Notes: generated from the sequence alone by a model not told the origin. DNA of 64,000 bases from an uncultured Methanomassiliicoccales archaeon (GCA_949292635.1 CASEZY010000003.1:1-64000); one strand, 5' to 3'; positions 35,201 to 43,243 are shown, counted from the stretch's first letter. Numbers and translations are program-made.

Positions 35201-35280
35201 GCGTCCTCAGCCTCCCAGGACTCCTGGATCTCGCGTTCGATCGTCGGTGCGTCATAATTCGAGCGGACCTGCTTTATCAT
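32275..35280 (-). CDS. ileS: Isoleucyl-tRNA synthetase
   Basis: The 1001-aa class I synthetase charges tRNA-Ile. It has the HIGH signature as HVHMG (53-57), an editing domain with TPWTLPSNMAVAAHPD, KMSKS in GQKMSKSQGN, a WFDSG turn, and cysteine pairs CPRC, CWRC and CPKC typical of the archaeal/eukaryal type. The frame extends to 35385, but ATG 35280 gives the family N-terminus and has GGAGGA ten bases upstream. Its stop abuts the convergent tcdA-like gene. Confidence 0.95.
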   Translation of the reverse strand: MIKQVRSNYDAPTIEREIQESWEAEDAYHKTKELRSTGERFYFVDGPPYTSGHVHMGTALNKTIKDILLRYWRMNGLNVRDQPGFDMHGLPIEVMVEKDIRVPGRTGRDGKPDEVGVRSKKEIEEIIGIDNFVRTCRERALSLHASMTDEFKQLGAWMDWEHPYQTIKGEYMESAWWTIKRADENGLLDSSSRVVTWCPRCETALAEAEIEYWDETDPSVMVRFPLTDGSGTSLLIWTTTPWTLPSNMAVAAHPDFDYAKIKLTGKDGEDTVICLESQAEYVTKKGGFDKFEVLERFKGKDMVGMAYVPPFDISPDFMKRTDYTFKVVNADYVEKDNTGLVHTAPGFGPDDYETGKRYGLSVFCPVDGAGRFTEAFPMMEGRKVRTVNDDVMRYLDEKGVLFNKEKIKHRYGHCWRCKTPIIYRNTRQWFVTVPKIKEKMLAEIDRVKWVPEWAGSTRERNWVEGARDWCISRQRYWGIPIPVWECACGERKVIGQVSELKDGDGYTEGMDIHRPWIDNVTFKCPKCGRSMHRVPDILDVWFDSGVAAWASLGYPARRDEYDTWWPPRFIVEAHDQTRGWFYSQLGAGVMSMDKAPYDEVMMHAWMLDPKGQKMSKSQGNAVEPKEVISEFGADALRLYSVRANAPWEDTCFQWDTRKNPPLKEGPKNAWKVLNTYWNVVKFATMYMEIDDFDPSAHPLKEMDPHLRGEDRWMLSRTEKMKASIKEGIESRELHKAARALEYYIMEDLSKWYVKLIRDRSWSEDEGSMDKLASYCTLHYAIMQTAIAMAPFTPHIAEEVYRHMDGKLLTVHMEDWPEADRSLIRDDIEEAMSEVQELVEIIATERAKMGSKLRWPLKQVMICGGDSVRMFEDVLKQQGNVKDIAYITADRMPRDKEPCSFSGGQIVIDFDVTPEIEAEGYARELIRRIQQMRKDMKLDVERFVDIRVSADDYLAKLFDSWKDFISKEVRAESLEIASEATGDEVKTWDITGKEVTIGIRPL

Positions 35281-35353
35281 CACAGTCACTTCCTCCGGAA
35301 CTATCTTGTCCGGATGTGGCCGTGTAACATCCTCTCTTTTATAATGGTGATGT

Positions 35354-36382
35354 TCAGAAGAAGGAGTCCAGGGACCTCTGGGCACGCTTCGCCTTGTTGG
35401 CGACCCTGGATGATTCTATGCGGTCCAATGCGGATGACACCCTCTGCTGGGAGAACCCGTACTCGGTCATGAACTCCAGGACGGCGTCCTTGTCCAGCTC
35501 CCCGGGCTTGACGGTATACTCGTCTGTGTACGAACCGTTGAGGAAGATGTTGCGGACCTCTTCGTACTCCGGGATCTCCATCTCCAGGTGCTGCAGCACG
35601 CTCTCCAGGTCCCCGTATTGGCGGATGAGCTTCAGTCCCTTCTTGGGTCCGATGCCGCTGATGCCGGCGTTGAAGTCTGTGCCCATGAGGATGCACATGT
35701 CCACCAGCTGCTTCCTATCGATGCCCAATTCTTCCAAGAACTCCCCGGTCTCGATGACCTCGGTGCGCACGTCCCTGTAGAGGTCCTTCCCGGGGACCTT
35801 CCTGCGGCCGGTGATGGTGACGTTGCGCAACAGCCTCGGAGTGCCGAACAGCAGTGAGTCGAAATCCTGCGACGCCGCTCCCCAGACGTCACCCTTGGAG
35901 CACATGTACGCTCCCTGGGCCTCTCCGTCGCTGGGTGCGCTGACGCAGGGCATGCCCATGAGCTTCAGCAGATCCCTGGAGGAATCGCGGATCTCGTCGG
36001 TCATGCGGGAGGTCTGCTGCGCCTTCGAGAAGGCCTTCTTCATGTCACCTTCCTCGACGGCCTTCTGCCATTCCTCCACCGCCTTCTCCCTGCGCTCCCT
36101 CCTGCCGGAGAGGGTCTCGCTCTTGAGGCGGTGGGGCTTTCCGTCGAAGACGAACACCGGTTCGATACCCGCCTCGATCAGATTGGCGGTGCGGTAGAGA
36201 AGTCCGGACAGGTGGGATGTGACCCTGCCCTTGTCGTCGGTCAGGGGATATCCGTCCGGTTGCCTGATTATGGAAAGGAACTGATAGATGGTGTTGTAGG
36301 CGTCGATGGCCACGGTCTTGCCGGAAAGGTCGGCCAGTTCGACGTTCCGGGGCTCGGTGAGCCCCGAGAGATTTACTCCCAT
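35354..36382 (-). CDS. fen: Flap endonuclease FEN-1
   Basis: The 342-aa structure-specific nuclease removes 5' flaps during Okazaki fragment processing and repair. Catalytic acidic residues are visible in VAIDAYNTIYQFL, FVFDGKPHRLK, SDGEAQGAYM, ASQDFDSLLFG and GTDFN. GISGIGPKKGLKLI is the helix-hairpin-helix. The last eight residues, QRSLDSFF, form the PCNA-interacting peptide. It follows the small membrane protein gene by one base. Confidence 0.95.
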   Translation of the reverse strand: MGVNLSGLTEPRNVELADLSGKTVAIDAYNTIYQFLSIIRQPDGYPLTDDKGRVTSHLSGLLYRTANLIEAGIEPVFVFDGKPHRLKSETLSGRRERREKAVEEWQKAVEEGDMKKAFSKAQQTSRMTDEIRDSSRDLLKLMGMPCVSAPSDGEAQGAYMCSKGDVWGAASQDFDSLLFGTPRLLRNVTITGRRKVPGKDLYRDVRTEVIETGEFLEELGIDRKQLVDMCILMGTDFNAGISGIGPKKGLKLIRQYGDLESVLQHLEMEIPEYEEVRNIFLNGSYTDEYTVKPGELDKDAVLEFMTEYGFSQQRVSSALDRIESSRVANKAKRAQRSLDSFF

Positions 36383-36383
36383 C

Positions 36384-36563
36384 TCAATCCGTCCCCTCGA
36401 CGCCGCCGTAGAGACAGACGCCGAAGACCACCAGCAGGAATGTGACGATGAGCATGATCACGGCCACGTTGGTGTTGATGAAGCAGAACACCACGAACAG
36501 CACCGCGAATACAATGGTCAGCAGGAGCGACAGGTTCCTGCCATCCGTCAGCTTCGAAGACAT
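36384..36563 (-). CDS. Small two-helix membrane protein (59 aa)
   Basis: From ATG 36563 the product is 59 aa: a charged N-terminus (MSSKLTDGRN), two hydrophobic helices (about 11-28 and 32-53) and a short acidic tail ending GVEGTD. A TATA element (TTTATTAT read leftward, near 36587-36594) lies 26 bases upstream, so the longer frame to 36647 is not used. It is linked to fen by a one-base gap. Function is unknown. Confidence 0.6.
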   Translation of the reverse strand: MSSKLTDGRNLSLLLTIVFAVLFVVFCFINTNVAVIMLIVTFLLVVFGVCLYGGVEGTD

Positions 36564-36660
36564 GTCCCGCCAATCGCCCGTTACAATAATAAAGGTACTT
36601 GTCGGCAGAAGGGTGCGGAGGGGAAGGATCTCGGAGGTTCGATGCACTCCGGACAGTCCT

Positions 36661-36732
36661 CCGGACCAGGAAATCTGAAAATCCGGTCCGAAAAGTCGTG
36701 TATTTTATGTCCTGAAAATCATGTATTTTATG
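36661..36732. repeat. Direct and inverted short repeats upstream of the fen unit
   Basis: The 246-base gap between the small membrane protein and rpe holds no gene. It contains TGTATTTTATG twice (36699-36709 and 36722-36732, 23 bases apart) and an inverted CGGACC/GGTCCG pair (36662-36667, 36685-36690). This may be a regulator region, but nothing ties it to a specific promoter. Confidence 0.4.
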
Positions 36733-36809
36733 ATGTGCCAGCACACATCTGTAAGATGCTCGTGCAAGGCGATAGTTCAGCATATAAAGGCATGCCTACG
36801 GCACTGTGT

Positions 36810-37460
36810 TCAGAAGGTCTCCTTCCACAGCCTTATCTCGGCAGCCATGTCCTCCCTTCCGAAGAGGTAGCTGCCGGCGGCCAGCACGTCCACGCCCGCT
36901 TCTTTGCACCTCTTCCCGGTCTCCCGGTTGATGCCGCCGTCCACCGAGATGAGGATGTCCCTTCCGGAGGAATCGATCAACCTCCTCAGAGCGGAGATCT
37001 TCTCCAGTCCCTCCTCCTTGAACGATTGCCCCCCGAAGCCGGGCTCCACGGTCATCACCAGGATCAGGTCTATCATGTCTAGGTACGGCTCCACCGCGGA
37101 CACGGGTGTCGCGGGTTTGATGGAGATGCCCGCCTTCACACCGAGCTCCCTGATCAGTTTAAGGGCGGCGGGGATGTCGCCCTCCGCCTCGATGTGCACC
37201 GTCAGATAATCCGCACCCGCATCCGCGAACTGCCTGACGTATCTCACCGGGTCCTGGATCATCAGGTGGACGTCGAAGACGATGTCCGAGCAGTTGCGGA
37301 TGGCCTTGACCACCAGGGGGCCGATGGTGATGTTGGGGACGAACATGCCGTCCATCACGTCCAGGTGTGCCCAGTCCGCACCTGCATCGCTTACGCGCCT
37401 GAGCTCTTCGCCCAGCTTGGAGAAGTCTGCCGACAGCATCGACGGGGCCACCAGTACCAT
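36810..37460 (-). CDS. rpe: Ribulose-phosphate 3-epimerase
   Basis: The 216-aa TIM-barrel enzyme interconverts ribulose 5-phosphate and xylulose 5-phosphate. APSMLSADFSKLGEE, HLDVMDGMFVPNITIGP, FDVHLMI, VMTVEPGFGGQ and SVDGGIN are textbook motifs with the metal-binding His and Asp residues. A TATA-like TTATAAT read leftward near 37483-37490 is centred 26 bases before ATG 37460, giving a leaderless start. Confidence 0.95.
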   Translation of the reverse strand: MVLVAPSMLSADFSKLGEELRRVSDAGADWAHLDVMDGMFVPNITIGPLVVKAIRNCSDIVFDVHLMIQDPVRYVRQFADAGADYLTVHIEAEGDIPAALKLIRELGVKAGISIKPATPVSAVEPYLDMIDLILVMTVEPGFGGQSFKEEGLEKISALRRLIDSSGRDILISVDGGINRETGKRCKEAGVDVLAAGSYLFGREDMAAEIRLWKETF

Positions 37461-37557
37461 GGTTGCCGTATCGCCGTTAAGACATTATAATCCTGCGACC
37501 GCCCGGAACCTTCGGGAACCAGCGGGTTATAAACGGGTGATGGGCGATTCCGCGGAC

Positions 37558-37749
37558 ATGACGGATCACGTTTGCGACGCGGCCGGCTGCAGCGCCGCCG
37601 CCGAGAGGTCGCTGAACATCAAGAAGGTGGCTCCCACCGGTATGGAGCTGAAGGACCCGGAGGCCAGGCAGGTCCACCTCTGCAAGGAGCACTATCGCTC
37701 CTGGAAGAAGATGGCCAAGGATGCCATCCCGGATTACCTCGGTAACTGA
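37558..37749 (+). CDS. Small Cys/His protein, possible zinc finger (63 aa)
   Basis: From ATG 37558 the product begins MTDHVCDAAGCSAAAERSLN and contains C6, C11, then VHLCKEH in the middle, a C-x4-C plus C-x2-H arrangement that could bind zinc. An ATG at 37540 is also in frame, but TTATAAA (37527-37533) centred 27-28 bases before 37558 favours the shorter, leaderless form. It is one base before rnz. The family is not recognised beyond similar small archaeal proteins. Confidence 0.6.
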   Translation: MTDHVCDAAGCSAAAERSLNIKKVAPTGMELKDPEARQVHLCKEHYRSWKKMAKDAIPDYLGN

Positions 37750-37750
37750 C

Positions 37751-38662
37751 ATGCTGGGTCTTACCTTCCTGGGTACCGCCGCCAGTGTCCCGTCCCGGGA
37801 CCGCACCATGTCCTGCATAGCTGTTAAGCAAGGGAAGGCGGTGACGCTCTTCGACTGTGCCGAGGGCTCCCAGCGCCAGCTGATGATCTCCCGGCTCTCG
37901 TTCATGAAGGTGAACTCCATCTTCATCACCCATCTGCATGGCGATCATGTGCTGGGTCTTCCCGGATTGTTGCAGACCATGGGCATGAGCGGCCGCACCG
38001 CGCCGCTGGATGTGTGCGGTCCCGTCGGGATGAGGGATGCGTTGGATTCCATGATGAGGGCCTGCGACGGCACCCTGGAGTACGAGTGCAATGTGCACGA
38101 GCTCTCCGACGGCGACACGTTCAGGCTGGAATCAGCGACCGTCACCGCATTTGCCACCGAACATGGGGTCCCGTCGTTGGGTTACCTTTACGCGGAGGAC
38201 GACGGGCCGGGCAGGTTCGACAGAGCCAGAGCTGTAGAGTTGGGCATCCGTCCCGGTCCGGATTTCACAAGACTGCAGAACGGCGAGATCGTGAGGGGCG
38301 TGGAGCCGTCTATGGTCATCGGCCCGCCGAGGAGGGGCATGCGCATAGTCTACACCGGCGACACCCTGCCCGGAGGGCGCATCATCGAGATGGCGAGGGA
38401 TGCGGACGTCCTGATACACGAGTCCACCTACGTTCCCGCGGATGCGAAGCTCGCCAAGGAGCACATGCACTCCACCTGCATGGACGCCGCCGAGACAGCA
38501 TCCGAATGCAACGTGCGCTTCCTGTTCCTGACGCACATCAGCAACCGCTACGACGACGCCTCGGTGCTGGAGCAGATGGCGAGAACGGTGTTCGAGAACA
38601 CCATCGCCGCCATGGACATGGATTCCTTCGAGATCTCCGACAAGGGGCTCATACGAGTTTGA
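37751..38662 (+). CDS. rnz: Ribonuclease Z
   Basis: The 303-aa metallo-beta-lactamase-fold endonuclease matures the 3' ends of tRNA precursors. The zinc site HLHGDH is at 61-66, followed by LGLPGLL, GPVGM, VYTGDT and HESTY, with HMHST and LTHIS later; these are the tRNase Z motifs. Length fits the short form. The 3' end overlaps the convergent HTH-CBS gene by 14 bases. Confidence 0.93.
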   Translation: MLGLTFLGTAASVPSRDRTMSCIAVKQGKAVTLFDCAEGSQRQLMISRLSFMKVNSIFITHLHGDHVLGLPGLLQTMGMSGRTAPLDVCGPVGMRDALDSMMRACDGTLEYECNVHELSDGDTFRLESATVTAFATEHGVPSLGYLYAEDDGPGRFDRARAVELGIRPGPDFTRLQNGEIVRGVEPSMVIGPPRRGMRIVYTGDTLPGGRIIEMARDADVLIHESTYVPADAKLAKEHMHSTCMDAAETASECNVRFLFLTHISNRYDDASVLEQMARTVFENTIAAMDMDSFEISDKGLIRV

Positions 38663-39209
38663 GGATGTCCGCACTGGTAACCAGACCGACGATTTTCCCT
38701 TTTCTCGTGACAAGCACAGCATCCGCCGTGGCGAGCATGGAAGACAGCGCTGCCATGGACGCGCTCTCGGACACCGTGGGGAAGGATTCGTCCATGATCT
38801 CCGATACCATCACCTTCCCTATCTGATCCATGGTCCTTCCGCTGCGGATGTGCTCGAAGATCGTCCTCTCGGAGATGCTACCCACGGGGGAATCCCCTCT
38901 GAGGACGGGTATCTGCGATACCCCTGTGCGCTTGAGGAGGTCGGCCACCTCATGAACCGGCACGTCCTCCTGCACAGAGATGATATCGGTGGTGGCGATG
39001 TCCATTATCCTCACGCCCCGGTCGCGGTCGGCCATGGCGTCCAGGGTCTCGAAGAGTCTGACAACTGTGTCGTATCCTGCCGAGATCCTTCCGGTCTCGA
39101 TCTTGGTTATGGTGCTCTGACTCACACCCGAGGCGGAGGCCAGTTCCGCCTGGGTTACACCGAGCATGAGCCTTCTTTTCTTTATCTCGGTGGCGGGCGG
39201 GAATCTCAT
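38649..39209 (-). CDS. HTH (Xre-type) regulator with two CBS domains
   Basis: From ATG 39209 the product is 186 aa. Residues 8-57 form a Cro/CI-type helix-turn-helix (GVTQAELASASGVSQSTITK), followed by two CBS domains (about 65-120 and 128-186) that bind adenosyl ligands such as AMP, ATP or SAM. The ATG at 39251 is also open, but the palindrome-embedded TATA (39224-39243) is placed 25 bases before 39209. The neighbouring SAM synthetase gene makes SAM or a related ligand an attractive effector, by inference. Confidence 0.82.
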   Translation of the reverse strand: MRFPPATEIKKRRLMLGVTQAELASASGVSQSTITKIETGRISAGYDTVVRLFETLDAMADRDRGVRIMDIATTDIISVQEDVPVHEVADLLKRTGVSQIPVLRGDSPVGSISERTIFEHIRSGRTMDQIGKVMVSEIMDESFPTVSESASMAALSSMLATADAVLVTRKGKIVGLVTSADILKLV

Positions 39210-39223
39210 GAAGGTGATACCTG

Positions 39224-39243
39224 AATATTCATATATGAATATT
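39224..39243. promoter_or_regulatory. Perfect 20-base palindrome over the HTH-CBS promoter
   Basis: AATATTCATATATGAATATT is completely symmetrical and contains a TATA core. Centred at 39233.5, it is the expected TATA position for ATG 39209. It could be the binding site of the HTH-CBS regulator (autoregulation) and may affect the divergent SAM synthetase gene. Confidence 0.55.
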
Positions 39244-39269
39244 TTACTCAACGTTCTTTATTTACAATA

Positions 39270-39285
39270 AGAGGTTGTTACCTCT
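39270..39285 (+). other. Small hairpin in the SAM synthetase leader
   Basis: AGAGGT-TGTT-ACCTCT is a 6-base-pair stem in the leader between the divergent promoters and the start at 39326. It is too small for a known SAM riboswitch. It may influence initiation or mark the transcript end. No further structure is seen. Confidence 0.35.
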
Positions 39286-39325
39286 CCATCCGACCCAATT
39301 GGTCAAATTAGAAGGGAGTCAGACT

Positions 39326-40561
39326 ATGGCAGCACCCAAGAACATCTACGTGGAGAACATTCACGACCTACCTACACCCCGCGGAAAGATCGAGCTCGTC
39401 GAGAGGAAGGGTATCGGACACCCCGACTCCGTCTCCGACGCACTTGCCGAGACGGTCTCCAGGGCCCTTTGCAAGATGTATCTGAAGGAGTTCGGCACCG
39501 TCCTCCACCACAACACCGACGAGACGCAGATTGCCGCCGGCAGGTCCGCGCCCAAGTTCGGCGGGGGAACCATCGTGGACCCCACCTACATCCTCCTGGT
39601 CGGACGCGCCACCACCGAGGTCACCCAGGACAACAACCTCAGGGAGCTCCCCTGCAAGCCCGTTGCCCTCAAGGCGGCCCACGAGTACATCAAGAAGACC
39701 TTCCCCAACGTGGACCCCGATTCCGACATCATCCTGGATGCCAAGATCGGCATGGGATCCGACGACCTGAGGGGAGTCTACCAGACCTCCAAGGTCCTGG
39801 CCAACGACACATCCTTCGGTGTGGGCTACGCACCCTACTCCATCACCGACAGGCTGGTCCTGAAGACCGAGGAGATGATCAACAACCCCAAGTTCAAGAA
39901 GATCCTGCCCGAGACCGGACAGGACGTCAAGGTCATGGGCTCCCGTGTGGGCAAGGACCTGACCATGACCATCGCCTGCGCCATGGTGGACAGATACATC
40001 GACGACGCCGGCCACTACGCCTCGGCGATGGAGCAGCTCTACGACAAGGTCAAGGAGAACGCCCTGAACATCATCGATAAGTCCGGAGAGGACATCAACT
40101 TCAAGCTGGACATCAACACCGGCGACGACTACGCCAGGGGCGTCTACTACCTGACGGTCACCGGACTCTCCCAGGAGATGGGGGACGACGGTTCCGTGGG
40201 ACGCGGCAACAGGTGCAACGGTCTGATCACCCCCTACCGCCCCATGTCCATGGAGGCCACCTCCGGAAAGAACCCCATCACCCACATCGGAAAGATCTAC
40301 AACGTCATGTCCAGGCTCATCGCCCAGGACATCGCCGACAAGATCTCCGCGGATGTGGAGGTCAAGGTGAGGATCCTGTCCCAGATCGGCAAGCCCGTCT
40401 CCGAGCCCCTCAACTGCAGCGTGCAGCTGGTGAGCATGACCGACAGGCCCCACATCCTCAACAGGTGGAAGTCCGAGGCGGAGTCCATCGCCTACGACTG
40501 GTTGGACAACGTGGACAAGATCACCAAGCTCATCATCGAGGGGAAGGTCAGGACCTTCTGA
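39326..40561 (+). CDS. mat: S-adenosylmethionine synthetase, archaeal type
   Basis: The 411-aa enzyme makes S-adenosylmethionine from ATP and methionine. It belongs to the archaeal family, unlike bacterial MetK. GIGHPDSVSDALAE (about 30-43), GRATTEVTQ, GMGSDDLRG, GSRVGKDLTMT and SGKNPITHIGK are family landmarks. ATG 39326 has GGGAG about eleven bases upstream and gives the usual N-terminus; the frame opening at 39275 is ignored. SAM is needed for all methyl transfers and radical SAM enzymes nearby. The 4-base gap to the next gene implies an operon. Confidence 0.93.
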   Translation: MAAPKNIYVENIHDLPTPRGKIELVERKGIGHPDSVSDALAETVSRALCKMYLKEFGTVLHHNTDETQIAAGRSAPKFGGGTIVDPTYILLVGRATTEVTQDNNLRELPCKPVALKAAHEYIKKTFPNVDPDSDIILDAKIGMGSDDLRGVYQTSKVLANDTSFGVGYAPYSITDRLVLKTEEMINNPKFKKILPETGQDVKVMGSRVGKDLTMTIACAMVDRYIDDAGHYASAMEQLYDKVKENALNIIDKSGEDINFKLDINTGDDYARGVYYLTVTGLSQEMGDDGSVGRGNRCNGLITPYRPMSMEATSGKNPITHIGKIYNVMSRLIAQDIADKISADVEVKVRILSQIGKPVSEPLNCSVQLVSMTDRPHILNRWKSEAESIAYDWLDNVDKITKLIIEGKVRTF

Positions 40562-40565
40562 TTCC

Positions 40566-41150
40566 ATGAGGATCATCGACGTTCCGCAGTACGGTCCGAT
40601 GTTCCGGTTCACGGACGCCAACGTCTACTGGACGCTCTATGTCCTATCCGACGGAAGGAGGGTGGGCAGGAAGCGTCTGGCGGAATCCGTCGGGGTGGGG
40701 GAGGGCAGCATGCGCCGCATCCTCAAGACCCTGGAGGAGTGGGAGATGGTGATGATCAAGCAGACAGGCATCACCATCACCCGGGCCGGCATGTCCTTCC
40801 TGGAGGAGGTTCCGGTGAAGGTCATCGACGTGGACCTTGGCGACATGGCCCTGGGTGACTACGTCCAAGCGATCCTGGTGAAGGGAGTGGCCGACAAGGT
40901 CCAGAACGGAATGCAGCAGAGGGACGCCGGCATCAGGGCCGGCGCCCTGGGCTGCACCACCCTTCTCATCCGCGACGGAGTCCTCATGATGCCTCCCGAT
41001 TGGAACATCGACGAGCGCAATCCCGCGCTTGCCAAGGACATCAGGGAGAAGTCCGGCATCACCGAGGACGACATCATCATCGTGGGTAGCGCCAACGACA
41101 GGGAGGCGGCGGTGAACGCGGCGCTCTCCGCTGCGTTCGAGCTGTTCTGA
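40566..41150 (+). CDS. Winged-helix regulator-like protein, possibly DUF4443
   Basis: The 194-aa protein has an N-terminal winged helix (about 18-75, RVGRKRLAESVGVGEGSMRRILKTLEEWEMV) and a C-terminal ligand-binding-like domain with GIRAGALGCTTLLIRDG and DDIIIVGSANDREAAVNAAL. This architecture is found in archaeal DUF4443-type regulators. The family assignment is made from layout only. It follows the SAM synthetase by four bases and precedes the TIM-barrel gene by one, so it may sense a metabolite of that pathway. Confidence 0.65.
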   Translation: MRIIDVPQYGPMFRFTDANVYWTLYVLSDGRRVGRKRLAESVGVGEGSMRRILKTLEEWEMVMIKQTGITITRAGMSFLEEVPVKVIDVDLGDMALGDYVQAILVKGVADKVQNGMQQRDAGIRAGALGCTTLLIRDGVLMMPPDWNIDERNPALAKDIREKSGITEDDIIIVGSANDREAAVNAALSAAFELF

Positions 41151-41151
41151 G

Positions 41152-42132
41152 ATGGACCATCTCTTCAACATATCCGTCTTCCACGCACCCGAGGAGATAG
41201 CCGCGGTGGTCAACTTCCGCGGCGGATTGTCCGCCATGGGGGCGGACGGATTGGAACTGCAGACCGGGTACTCCCCGGCTCCTGCGGACCTTTCCCCTTC
41301 TGTGACATCCGTGCACCTGCCTTACGCTGTGGACTGGTTCGGTCCCTGGACCGGTCGCAGGTCCCCCGGCCAGGGCCTTGAGGGCGATTGGCTCAGATAC
41401 AGGTGCTACGGTCATGACAGGGATTCCATAATCGATTCATTGCGTCTGGCCATCCGCTGCGCGGAGCCGGTTGAGCCGGTGTTCGGCGTCATGCACGCCG
41501 GGTGCGGCAACATAGAGGAGATCCTCTGCACGGAGTACACCGACGATTCCGGCGAGGTCATCAACGCGTTCTGCGAGATGGTGAACGAGGCGGTGTCATC
41601 GTTCCCCGGGGAAGAGCCGCCCTTCACATTGGCCTTCGAGAACACCTGGTGGCCGGGATTCCGGGCACTGGACGGGGAGTGCTTCCGCGTCATGGAGCGG
41701 GAACTCGCCTTCGACGATTGGGGTCTGTGCATAGACACAGGCCACATGCTGGTCTCCGCCGGAGGGGCGGGAGGCGAGGCGGAGGCACTGTCCAAGCTGA
41801 ACGCATGCGTGGACCGGTACCCCCAATCAATGATCGACCGTGTGGTCTCCATGCATCTCCACACAGGCGCGGGAGGAAGTGCCAGACATGCGGAATCCAT
41901 GACCAGGGAGCAGGCCATGGCGCTGCCGGAGGAGGAGCGGGTGAACCGCGCCTTCTCGTATCTGGGTCATGTGGATCCGCACCATCCGTTCACATCTGGG
42001 GAGGTGACGCATCTGGTGGAACGCCTGTCCCCGGACTGCATAGTCCACGAGATGTCCGCCCTGAGGATCGAGGATCACATCCGCGACCATATATGCCAGC
42101 GTTCGCTTTTCGGCGGTGTGGACAAGCTTTAA
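41152..42132 (+). CDS. Xylose-isomerase-like TIM-barrel protein
   Basis: The 326-aa protein resembles the AP-endonuclease-2/xylose isomerase superfamily: VTSVHLPYAVDWFGPW, VFGVMHAGCG, FTLAFENTWWPGF, WGLCIDTGHML and VSMHLHTG supply the metal-binding His, Glu and Asp of the barrel. The family contains isomerases, epimerases and endonuclease IV, and the substrate here cannot be read. It is the last gene of the mat operon. Confidence 0.7.
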   Translation: MDHLFNISVFHAPEEIAAVVNFRGGLSAMGADGLELQTGYSPAPADLSPSVTSVHLPYAVDWFGPWTGRRSPGQGLEGDWLRYRCYGHDRDSIIDSLRLAIRCAEPVEPVFGVMHAGCGNIEEILCTEYTDDSGEVINAFCEMVNEAVSSFPGEEPPFTLAFENTWWPGFRALDGECFRVMERELAFDDWGLCIDTGHMLVSAGGAGGEAEALSKLNACVDRYPQSMIDRVVSMHLHTGAGGSARHAESMTREQAMALPEEERVNRAFSYLGHVDPHHPFTSGEVTHLVERLSPDCIVHEMSALRIEDHIRDHICQRSLFGGVDKL

Positions 42133-42167
42133 TAACGGATCTCTGATTAATCAATGGGAGGGTACTC

Positions 42168-42401
42168 ATGCAGGAAGGAAGTCAGAAGAAGACCCGCGGA
42201 GAACTTGGGGATGTGCTCATGCTCCTTGTGATCGCCGTGGTCGCACTCGTCATCGTTCTCGTTGTGGCGTTGCTGCTCTGTCTGATCTTCGGTGTCGCCG
42301 TGGACGTCATCAACAACGGCTATGCGGTCATCGACGCCGTGGCCATCTTCATGGCAGGTGCCATGATCGCCATGGCGCTGGCACTGGGGAAGAGGCGTTA
42401 G
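42168..42401 (+). CDS. Small membrane protein (77 aa)
   Basis: After a charged start (MQEGSQKKTRGELGDV) come two long hydrophobic helices (about 16-45 and 52-73) and GKRR. GGGAGG seven bases upstream and a TATA-like CTTTAATAAC (near 42127-42136) support the start. No family is recognised. It overlaps the convergent redox protein by four bases. Confidence 0.6.
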   Translation: MQEGSQKKTRGELGDVLMLLVIAVVALVIVLVVALLLCLIFGVAVDVINNGYAVIDAVAIFMAGAMIAMALALGKRR

Positions 42402-42823
42402 ATCAGGCCTTTGGCGATGTCTATCGCATCCAGGCACAGCTTGGTGCACAGGGTGTCGAAAAGTCCGTCCGCGTAGGCCTTGGTGTTGCCTTCGTTGGTA
42501 CGGACGTCCACGCCCATCAAATCAGGGCAGGTCAACCTGCCGTTCCTCTTTTGGAACTCATCCAAGAACTGTTCCCTCTTTATCAGTGCCAGACCCTTGG
42601 AGGAAGCGTCCGGTTCCGTCGAACCGTACCTCCATCCTATCACGATCAGCCCGCCCAGGATCGCTCCGCACACGGTCCCGCGGAACAGTCCCATGCCCAT
42701 GCAGGATGCGGTATGCATCACCGCCTCGAAATCATCGCCCAGCTCCTCCCTGAAAGCGGACACCACGCATTGAGTGCAGTCGAAGCCTCTGTCGAACAGC
42801 GCAGATATCTCCGCCCGGTCCAT
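42398..42823 (-). CDS. C_GCAxxG_C_C family protein
   Basis: The 141-aa protein belongs to the redox-active C_GCAxxG_C_C family: FDCTQCVVSAF near residue 13, ASCMGMGLFRGTVCGAILGGL and CTKLC at the C-terminus give the characteristic cysteines. Family members are thought to bind a metal cluster or form disulfides; no reaction is established. A TATA-like AAATACC read leftward at about 42843-42849 supports the start at 42823. Confidence 0.75.
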   Translation of the reverse strand: MDRAEISALFDRGFDCTQCVVSAFREELGDDFEAVMHTASCMGMGLFRGTVCGAILGGLIVIGWRYGSTEPDASSKGLALIKREQFLDEFQKRNGRLTCPDLMGVDVRTNEGNTKAYADGLFDTLCTKLCLDAIDIAKGLI

Positions 42824-42932
42824 ATCGTGCAATCGACATGGCGGTATTTGGAACAGGCCGTAGGAACTCTGCGGTGAAGTAGCATGATTTAAATATGGCA
42901 TCAATATTGGGTGCTTCCAAGAGGTAAACACC

Positions 42933-43082
42933 ATGGCACGCTTCAAAGAGGCAGAGAGCAGGCTCCTGGACAAGACCGTCTGCATGAACTGCTCCGCCAC
43001 CAACCCGAAGAACGCGACCAAGTGCCGCAAGTGCGGGTACAGCAACCTCAGGCCCAAGGCGAAGGAGAGCAGGAAGCAGTAA
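42933..43082 (+). CDS. rpl40e: Ribosomal protein L40e
   Basis: The 49-aa zinc-ribbon protein of the large subunit begins [20 protein letters not shown], with four cysteines (17, 20, 31, 34) in C-x2-C-x10-C-x2-C. It was too short for routine ORF calling. TTTAAATAT (42888-42896) gives a start about 15 bases before the ATG, and GAGGT is a ribosome-binding site. Confidence 0.92.
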   Translation: MARFKEAESRLLDKTVCMNCSATNPKNATKCRKCGYSNLRPKAKESRKQ

Positions 43083-43243
43083 GCTCCCTCTCCCATTCCA
43101 AGGGACCTGTGGATCAAACGACCCGGACGGCGGCGTCCCAGCGGCGCACGTCATGCTGGGCGTCCCCCACCGGTTTCCCGTTTCTGTTAACAGATTAATA
43201 TAGGTTGAACCGCTACCAGCAGACAAGCAACGGCGGGGTTCAA

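Noticed and set aside
32848-35472. 874-codon open frame antisense to ileS
   Set aside because: Codon-bias shadow; no domain is recognisable and the isoleucyl-tRNA synthetase is complete.
39244-39325. SAM riboswitch before the SAM synthetase gene
   Set aside because: Only one 6-base-pair hairpin is present; no conserved riboswitch core can be drawn, and none is established in archaea.
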